Below, in pieces: positions 56,551 through 64,000 of a DNA stretch of 64,000 nucleotides; the first letter of the stretch is position 1, and the number at the start of each line of letters is the position of its first letter. The DNA comes from Vitis vinifera (taxonomy: Eukaryota; Streptophyta; Magnoliopsida; Vitales; Vitaceae). The notes beneath the pieces were generated by a model, which was not told where the DNA came from, ran no database searches, and saw only the letters and a program-made list of their open reading frames with translations. Location: NCBI RefSeq assembly GCF_030704535.1, contig NC_081819.1, positions 22,106,001-22,170,000 of the forward strand. Reading direction: 5' to 3'. A program made the position numbers and the translations under genes.

Positions 56551-59500
56551 ATGGCCGGAGAGAGCCGTATGAACATGGCGATAACTGGCTCGGTGGGTGG
56601 CGGTGGACATGTGTCACTCCTGGTGGCATCGGTGGCAGATCTACTAGAGATGCACATTCAGTCTGGGCAACTGCTGGATTCTGCTGAGTTCTCCAATCTC
56701 TGTCTCTCCTTGGCCAGGTTTCATCCACTCTCTCTTCCTTTCTGTTTGTATACGTATTTTTTTGAGAAGTTCAATCCTAGGTTAGAAATGAAGAACCAAT
56801 AATTCTGAATTATTTGATTCTTCTGCTCTTTTCAAATTCTTACTTAACACTCTATCTCCAAGAAATAAAATAAAGGCAGAAAGCACATTTAGCAGTGAAT
56901 TATTGATAATTTTTCTGAATTTTTTAAATGAGGTTTTTTTTTTCTCTCCCTTTGCTGATCTTGAAAAGGAGTTTTCAAAGGAAATATGTTTTTTTAATCA
57001 TTCTTATCATGCAAATTGAAAAATCATTTTTAGAAGTATGTTTACATCAGGGTTTGTATCGACAATTGAACTTTTACATTTACTTCATTTATTCAAGGTG
57101 GCTAGCTACACCTTAGTTGAAAATAAGGTGTACTAACTACTAAGCAGCTTTATTATCAAATGATCATGTATTTTCTTTGGTGCAAGCATATCTATCTTGA
57201 TCCTTGAGAGAACTATTTGGTAACTAAAATAAGAATTTTTTTATGTTTTAAAAAATGCAGAAAAAGAAAAAATGACGCACAAACTGTGTTTGGTGGGGAG
57301 TTATAGGAAACAAGTTGAAAATTTCCTGAAAATGGTCTGTTTTCAGGTTTATAGAGCAGTGGAAATATAGTCTGGTTGATCCAAATTTTTACTTTGTGGA
57401 AGGATGTCTCATCCTTCTGGATCTTTTTAATATATGCATACATATATTGAGTTTGGGCTGTATATCATTCCTGTTTTGGGATGGACTCAATTTCTTACTC
57501 CTGGTTTCTTGGCAGTGAAAGTCTTGTTTTTGTTCTGGATTATTTGATACCAACAGATAAATAGTTGAACTGATCATATGCTTGTATGTCAATTCTCCTC
57601 ACTATGCTTAACCAGTATTTACTTTGTCAATTACAGAGGTATTGATTATGCAGTTGCAAACAATGAGATCCCAGTAAGAGCTCGAGATTTACCTCTACTG
57701 TTAAAACAGGTGATATGTTATTATTAGTTATGACTTGTAACAATATGTCAAAATTTGGAGTCATTTTATAGTGATGGCATCAACACCCGTGTGGACAGTT
57801 TATTTGCTTGTCAGCTGTTGCATCAGCTTCTGTATGTACTGCCTTGTTTGCTTTGTTTTTTGATAGGCAAATAAAGTGAGAAAAATATATAAAAAGAGCC
57901 AAAGGAAATAGCACACCAAAGTACAACAAAATCAATTAAAGACATAGAACCTTCATCTATATACAACTTAATCTTATACTAAGATATCAAGTTCCAAAAA
58001 AAAATCCTAACAAACTGTGGTTCAATGGGCTATAATTAAGAATATGGGTATTGTAATGCCATATCATCTTCTACATGAACCTTTACTGTATGTTTACCCC
58101 CACAAAAGTGAAAAGAAGATTGCCGATAAGGTGGAGTGCTAGGGATTGAGGCCAAGGATATACAGGGTTAGTCTCTTACCTAATAGCTTAAGCTTTTAGG
58201 TCAGTTGATAGTTTACTTAATATTAGAGCTTTGTTTTATGAGAGGCCATGAGTTTGAGTCTCACTATTTATTTTCCCCATTTATTGAGTTTATATGCAAG
58301 ACCAAAGAAGGTTTTCCTTTAGGTGGGATGTTAGGGGTGTAGCTCATATTAGCTTGATACACGTTATTGGGCCACCATTGCATAATGACTTAAGCTTTTA
58401 GGTAAGATTGGTAGCCTAACAAGCTTTCTAATTAGTAGTTACAATTAAAAATAGATTTGAAGATGAAATGCACATTTGGTTATTGCAACTGAATGATTTA
58501 CCATATATGGTTATCATTCTTAGTTTATTCTCTCATTTGTTGTAGGTACTTAGATGTATGAATGATTCCTCTCTTCTAGCCGTTTTTGTGGTGCTTATGA
58601 TCTCTGTCAAGGTATGTGTGGCTTCTTGTACTATTCAATAATTAGTAGCAACTAGCAAGTAGTCAAATCTTTGCTTAAACTGATAACTAACTATTGATGG
58701 CCTCTCATTGTGCTCATCATATTAGCATTCTTGGGAATGCTAAAAGATTTACATATTCAGACATAACTAAATGGGGATGAGATACTTTTTTGTTGCTATG
58801 GAAATTTTTGAAAGGGGCTATGCTACCTAGGGTACAAACTGGTAGTTGAAGGAAATTTAACTAATGTCTTCCATTGGATCTAGCAAGCATCTACTTGCCT
58901 TTGGAGTTATTATGGTCTTGAGTCGTGCATTTTCCTTAGACTGGAGATTTGGTAAGCGGGCTAATACCAGTAGAGGTGCTAGGGCCTTGGAATATGTGGG
59001 AATTTCATTCCCTTTTTAAATTTTTATTATTTTGAATGTGGTTGGGTTTTCTTCTATCTAGTTCTCCTGTTTTCATTTTGGTCCAACCAACTTCCTTATA
59101 AATTTCTTATTTCTCGTATAATGTTCATTTCTTTCAATAAAATTTCCATAATTTTAAAAAGGTTTTTAACATAATAGAAAATTTAAAATGAAATAACAAT
59201 TTACCGTGCACCATGCTGTATGACATGGTACATCAATAAAATACATGTTTTGATCACTATTGATGAAATTTTGTGGTCAGCCTAATATTAAATGACAAGT
59301 TTATTTGGTGGGAACATAAGCAACACATTGCTTGTTTTTCTTGCAGCCCAAGCAACAGTGTTGTATAACCTAATCATTCACCTTGTTGTGCCAAGCAACT
59401 TTTAATGTGGGGGCTAAGGTCTGTCATATTTATCTTTGTGGAAATTCATACATGATCTATAAAGAGAGAAGGGGAGTAAGGGAGTGGTATTTTAGACTTT

Positions 59501-62500
59501 AGTGAGCTGAGGATTCTCCTTGAAGCAGTAATGGAAAAGTAAAATACAGGGTGCTCAAATGAGAAATATAGAAACCCTTACATTATTATGTGTCATGTGT
59601 AAAACAATAAGAAATAAGCAAGGACATAAATTTTGGTAGAATCAATACAATGGTGGCTGAGCATTTGTTGGTGCTCAGGTGTTGCATATTTGTGTAGTCT
59701 ATAGCCCTAAGGCATCTTGGTGAGTGCCTCAGCTTTCCCAATCACCTATGCTGTTGAGTGACTGAGACATCTGAATGGTTCAACTAAGCGAAGTTCATCT
59801 TTTATGATTTTTTTTATTTATATTTCTTTTATTGGTTTATTTTCTGTCTCTCAATTTTTATTTTTTGTTGACCACAAGCTCCTCAGGATTACTTATTTCA
59901 AGTTGGAAATCCTGTTATCTTTGCTATGACTTCCAGGCTACTGGATACATGTTTCTGTTTTGCAAAAAAATTTCTACTAAGATGTGGTTTTCTATATCTA
60001 TGTTGTTTGGCAGAATGCTTGTAAGATTGGATGGTTTCCAGATCATGATGCTAATGATCTTCTTGCATTGGCCAAGGAGGTTGTTTGAAAATTTCTTCTC
60101 AATCTTTTTGTTTAGTGTTGGGTGTTCCATTAGCTATATTTCTATTTATGGCCTACAAATTTTCTATCAATTCCACTTGCTACAAATTTTCTCCATTTAT
60201 TACTTACACTAGTCTTTGGAATTCTGCATCTCTAGATAGGGAAAAACTTCTCTACTATGGAGGATATTAATGTTCAACCAAGTTATCTTCTCAATGTTTG
60301 GAAAATCATGTTAAGGTATGAAATTCTTATGCTTTGCTTCATATCTTATTGTTTTGAGCAAAGTTTTAAATTTTCACTTTTGGAGGATGTTACACACTCA
60401 AAAAAAGGAACTTTTCTAAGGATATTTCTATTTGGTATAATGAATTGTATTGAGAATGTGAATAAATAGGTACATGTAATGACAGTATAGGCATAATAGT
60501 CTTGTCCAATTATTGAGAAAATTAAATGAAAATCAGAACTTGGTATTCATATACAAAGCTTGAAAGCAATTATGCAACATTTTAATCTACTGAGCAAAAA
60601 AAGGTAATTGAGAGCTTTGATAGACTAATTGGGTTAAAATGCCTCTTTGGCAAACAGCTATAGAGGCTTTCTATTGTTTGACGCTAATCACATGACTTTC
60701 TGTTGTGCCAATGGAAGCTCTTATAGCTCTTCTTGTGTGAGGGACAACTCTGATATCACATGTTAATGCAATAACATAAGGATAAAATCATCCACACATG
60801 ATGGTATATGAGTTCTTAACGTTGTTTGGATAATCATGCTTACATCCATGAATGAGAAAGAATAATCCACTACACCATAGAGAAATTACAGAGGAGCAAT
60901 AAAACAAATCCAACTCTCAAGCCTTGAAACAATCCAATGTTTCCCTGCACTTGCTATCTAACCCCAAACACCTGTCCTCACTTTCCTCTCATTTCTATCT
61001 ACCTCGTATAGTCTTTGACAAGCTCATCTCAAGTTCATAACTTTTTCCCCTGATGTCTCAGTATATTTAAAATGTTATTTCTAACAACTTTCCTCATTCA
61101 ATGAAGATATTTATTTTGACATGGAAATACCAATAAATAAAATACTCTATACAATAATTTACCAAAAGGAATGTATACCAAATAGGAATTTGAGACACTT
61201 TCCAACAGTTTGTGTAGTAATATGATATAAAGATCATATAGGAGTGTAATATTTTATTTTACTACTATCCTAATTTAATTTGGCCTACTTCCATTCATGT
61301 ACCACAGCATTGAAAATTTGTTTGATGAAAACTAAAGCTAAGACATGTCCTGAGATTCTTGGAGATCTGCAACAGTAGAGGGTGAATTATTATGTTTTAT
61401 TGTAGGTGGAACAAGATGAGGACGTCTAATTTTACAAAGTATTGTTCATTTATTGCATCATGGTGTTAGTTTCTCCTCTTGAGAGGCGTATATGTCTGAA
61501 AGTTGCTCTTGATTCTCCTTTCCCAGTGGAACTCTTCGTACTCTTCATTTCTGGGTCACTTTCCCTCTTTGTAAGAAGTGGATCTTCTTATTAACAGGGA
61601 GACCTCCTCTTTATGTGGGTATCTTCAGGAAATACTCATTGCATATGTATTTACACTGCTTATAAAAGTAACATGCTTAACTTCTCTAAAATATGTGTGT
61701 TTGAGAGGCTTGGATGGTTGGGCACTGTCTCTTAACTTTCTGAATGTGGGAAAGTTTTTGCTAATTTTTGAAACAGATTTACCCCTGTTTGGTTAAAATT
61801 AAAGTGTGAGGTTTCTAAAAGCTCTTTTCAATAAAATTGAGTGGGATGCTTTTGTATAAGAGCTTCCGTGGAGAGATTTCAGAATTTATTTATTTATTTC
61901 TAAATTTAGATAGAAGACTCTTCTTAGTAGAAATATTTTTGAAAAAGCATTTTTCTAAAAGTTATAGCTGTTCCAAAGTGCCAATATTGTGGGTGAGAAA
62001 ATCTTGCCGAGAAGTTTTGATTAGTCCTTTTTAGTCCTTTTTTGGGCTATGAAATTTATTATCTTTCAAATCCTTGGAAACAACAGTTTCTTCTTCTTCT
62101 TCTTCTTCTACATAAGGTTGCTTAGGTTGGTTGTGGGCAGGTACCTGGAGCTAAGCCTTATGTGGCTCTGCCACTGGCAGCCCAATGGTATCTTGACTGT
62201 AGGTTGGCTTCCAAGGTTAGGAATTGGGGGCCCCACAACCATATGCAGTTTTGCTGACAACATTGTGGGATATTAGGTCATTTGACATTGACTATGAAAT
62301 CTTTGACTTAAGTATTGTAATTGAAGATATAATATGTGCAATGATTTCGTAACTGAGTTTTCAATCAATTACTTTCTTCACAACTTCTCAAGTTTTTCTT
62401 TACTCTCGTTCTCTGTGTTTGTCCAGATACTATCCACGATTCAGGATGGGTCATATGCTTGCTTCTCTTGATGTGAAGGTTCACTAATGCATCAAATGCC

Positions 62501-63953
62501 TAGAGTTCTTTTTTTCTTTTTCTTTTTTGAATCCCTGGAAGTCTTAGAATTTCTTTCTTTGTCTTGTAGCCTGGATATGGGGCTTTTGTGGTGGACTTCC
62601 ATATCACAAAGAGTATGCTGTCTCCTGCACAAAAGCGCATAGTAAGAATGTCCTGAAGTATACTAGCCATTATGAATATTAAGTGAAATGCAGTTTAGTT
62701 ACAAAAAACCTGTCTTGAAGAATATTTATTTGATCTCTCTTTCAACCTTATGATACTTGTCATACAAAATATATTGTTCTTTTTTGTCAATAAATATTGG
62801 AGCCACTGTCACTTCCTTCTCAAATACACTGGTTTCTATAGGCATTTCAACACTTATACATTAAACTTTGAGTAGACATAATTATATTTGATAATTCTAT
62901 ATTTTACACATGGGTCTCGCAACCTGCTGTTTGGTGCCAAACAGAGGATAAGTAGATTATATTATAATATAATCTATTGGCTATTACCACATTATCACTT
63001 TCCTCTCATTTCTCTTAATGAAAATCAGTACAGAACTGTGCCAGGGGTTCAATTTATATATTCTGTTTATATGTATACTTGGGTTTTACCTATCCCACTA
63101 AAAAAAAGAAATGTGTACTTGGGGTTTGTTGGATCAAGTCAATTGACTGTGCTATCTTCTAATCCACATACTTTGAATGCAGTGCCTGTTTGTTGCTCAA
63201 ACAGATAATATGGACACATCCTCTTGTATTGTGTTACCACCTCAAGCCAAGTATGGTTCACTTTCTTCATCATGTTCTACAGATTAAACTGAATATGATA
63301 CTTTTTTATCTTCATGTTGTGCAGCTTTATGTTAAATGGACAGGGAGTACGGGGGAGGATCAACGGTTCAATGGTTTGTTTATTTTACCTAGTTTGGGAG
63401 GAAAAAAACTTTCTTATTTTGATGGTCCAACATGAAATATTGAACGTCAGTCTTCCTTTTCATGTATTGTGTGTCTGGATCAGGACAATGGACCGCAGCT
63501 ACCAACGAATGTGACTGCAATGCTCAAATACGGAAAAAACCTTTTGCAAGTTGTTGGGCAGTTCAATGGTACATCTTAACTCAGGCTGATATCTCTGTGT
63601 ATCTCCTGTGTTTGCCTGAGAAATTTTCAAGTTTTGACTCGGTAAGTTTGCAAAATTTGTAGGTAATTATGTAATCGTGATAGCTTTTATGAGCATGATA
63701 TCAACTTCCAACACTCCAGAGTTACAAGATTATATTCAGCCTGTTGCTGTTACTCCTGACTCTGGTAAGCCAAACGAAAAAAGAAAAGAATTTATCTATT
63801 TGGTGCTGTTTATCATTTGATATGGGTTTGTGTACTATAGCATGCTTGATTTTGTACTGGAACTTGAAACACAAACTAAGACCATGTATTGCTTGTATTA
63901 GACTTAGAGGTTATTGAAGGACAAGCACGGATCTCTCTAAATTGCCCTATAAG
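56551..63953 (+). CDS. PIAL2-like: PIAL-type SUMO E3/E4 ligase, copy B (5' part, runs off the window)
   Basis: Twelve exons are visible: 56551-56717, 57637-57709, 58546-58611, 60014-60079, 60236-60315, 62427-62478, 62570-62641, 63183-63250, 63325-63373, 63484-63568, 63663-63764, 63902-63953. Exons 2-12 have the same lengths and phases as in copy A, except exon 5, which is one codon shorter. All 310 visible codons are open. The last visible exon ends at ISLNCPI, the first SP-RING cysteine, so the RING itself and the C-terminal part lie beyond the window. Differences from A include KNFSTMEDINVQPSYLLNVW (A: KIFSTMEDINAEPHYPLPSV) and a Gly-rich N-terminus. Introns align with A over long stretches, so this is a direct gene duplication. 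Whether the RING is intact cannot be seen here. Confidence 0.88.
58187..58405. repeat. Retroelement-like fragment in PIAL-B intron 2
   Basis: AGCTTAAGCTTTTAGGTCAG, then TTAATATTAGAGC and GAGTTTGAGTCTC resemble the primer-site/tRNA-like region of common plant retroelements. Part of it (TAAGCTTTTAGGT) recurs at about 58,390. No ends can be set. Confidence 0.3.
60706..61206 (-). mobile_element. Copia-type LTR with primer-site stub in PIAL-B intron 5
   Basis: On the minus strand the LTR starts TGTTGGAAAGTGTCTCAAAT (61,206) and ends GCATTAACA (60,761), followed by TGTGATATCAGAG, the tRNA-Met primer site, and about 40 bp of leader. It is the same family as the LTR at 42,133 but in the other orientation and in a different intron, so it was inserted independently. 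The equivalent place in copy A intron 5 (about 44,425-44,450) lacks it. A fossil; no coding sequence is left. Confidence 0.7.
62086..62109. repeat. (TTC)n microsatellite
   Basis: A TTC triplet run of about 24 bp in PIAL-B intron 5. Not present at the matching place in copy A (about 45,320), where there is a T-run. Confidence 0.8.
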
Positions 63954-64000
63954 GTATGTTATCATATCCTTTGCTAAAGCTCTAACATATGTTTTTAGTT

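Noticed and set aside
56342-56728. A 128-residue minus-strand ORF over the PIAL-B start
   Set aside because: Antisense shadow of the PIAL-B promoter, GA repeat and first exon.

Overview
This is nuclear DNA from a plant, most likely a woody core eudicot. The evidence is AT-rich intergenic DNA, short GT-AG introns, plant-specific gene families (ATL RING-H2, LEA_2, PIAL-type SUMO ligases, DUF2358 plastid proteins) and many plant-type transposon remnants. Grapevine or a relative would fit, but that is an impression from gene and repeat style, not proven. There is no bacterial, phage or CRISPR content.

Layout. Positions 1-10.6 kb hold four ordinary genes, all on the minus strand: the 5' part of a DUF2358 plastid protein, a Golgi-type membrane methyltransferase, an ATL67-like RING-H2 ubiquitin ligase and an NHL/LEA_2 membrane protein. 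Positions 10.6-18 kb are AT-rich and hold a tRNA-Ala(AGC), two complete solo LTRs with perfect 5-bp target duplications, MITEs and a weak non-coding transcript candidate. Positions 18-35.5 kb are a local duplication array of LEA14-type desiccation genes: three intact two-exon genes (23.6, 27.5 and 34.4 kb, all minus) and a fourth unit at 18.7-22.4 kb that keeps the flanks but has lost the gene. A tandem array with a period of about 303 bp lies at 30.6-31.5 kb.

Positions 37.8-64 kb hold a direct tandem duplication of a PIAL-type SP-RING SUMO E3/E4 ligase gene on the plus strand. Copy A (37,845-51,583) is complete: 15 exons, 883 residues, with a GC-AG last intron. Copy B (56,551 to beyond the window) shows 12 exons matching copy A in number, length (one differs by a codon) and phase, all open. 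The introns of copy A have been colonised after the duplication, or lost their insertions in copy B, by two hAT-like non-autonomous elements, SINE-like sequences, a Copia-type LTR stub and an element of unknown type. An independent LTR stub of the same family sits in copy B.

The genes are unlinked housekeeping or stress-response functions rather than a pathway. The LEA14 array (desiccation) and the NHL gene are stress themed. The PIAL pair would act in SUMO-chain formation and, by analogy with Arabidopsis, in MOM1-linked silencing. I found no convincing wholly new system. The most unusual points are the hAT-like family with an internal tRNA-like module, the repeated palindrome AACGACGTCGTT in LEA14 introns and near a promoter, a LEA14 intron that is fully open in frame and would encode a membrane-like segment, and a TIR element carrying what looks like a captured first exon.
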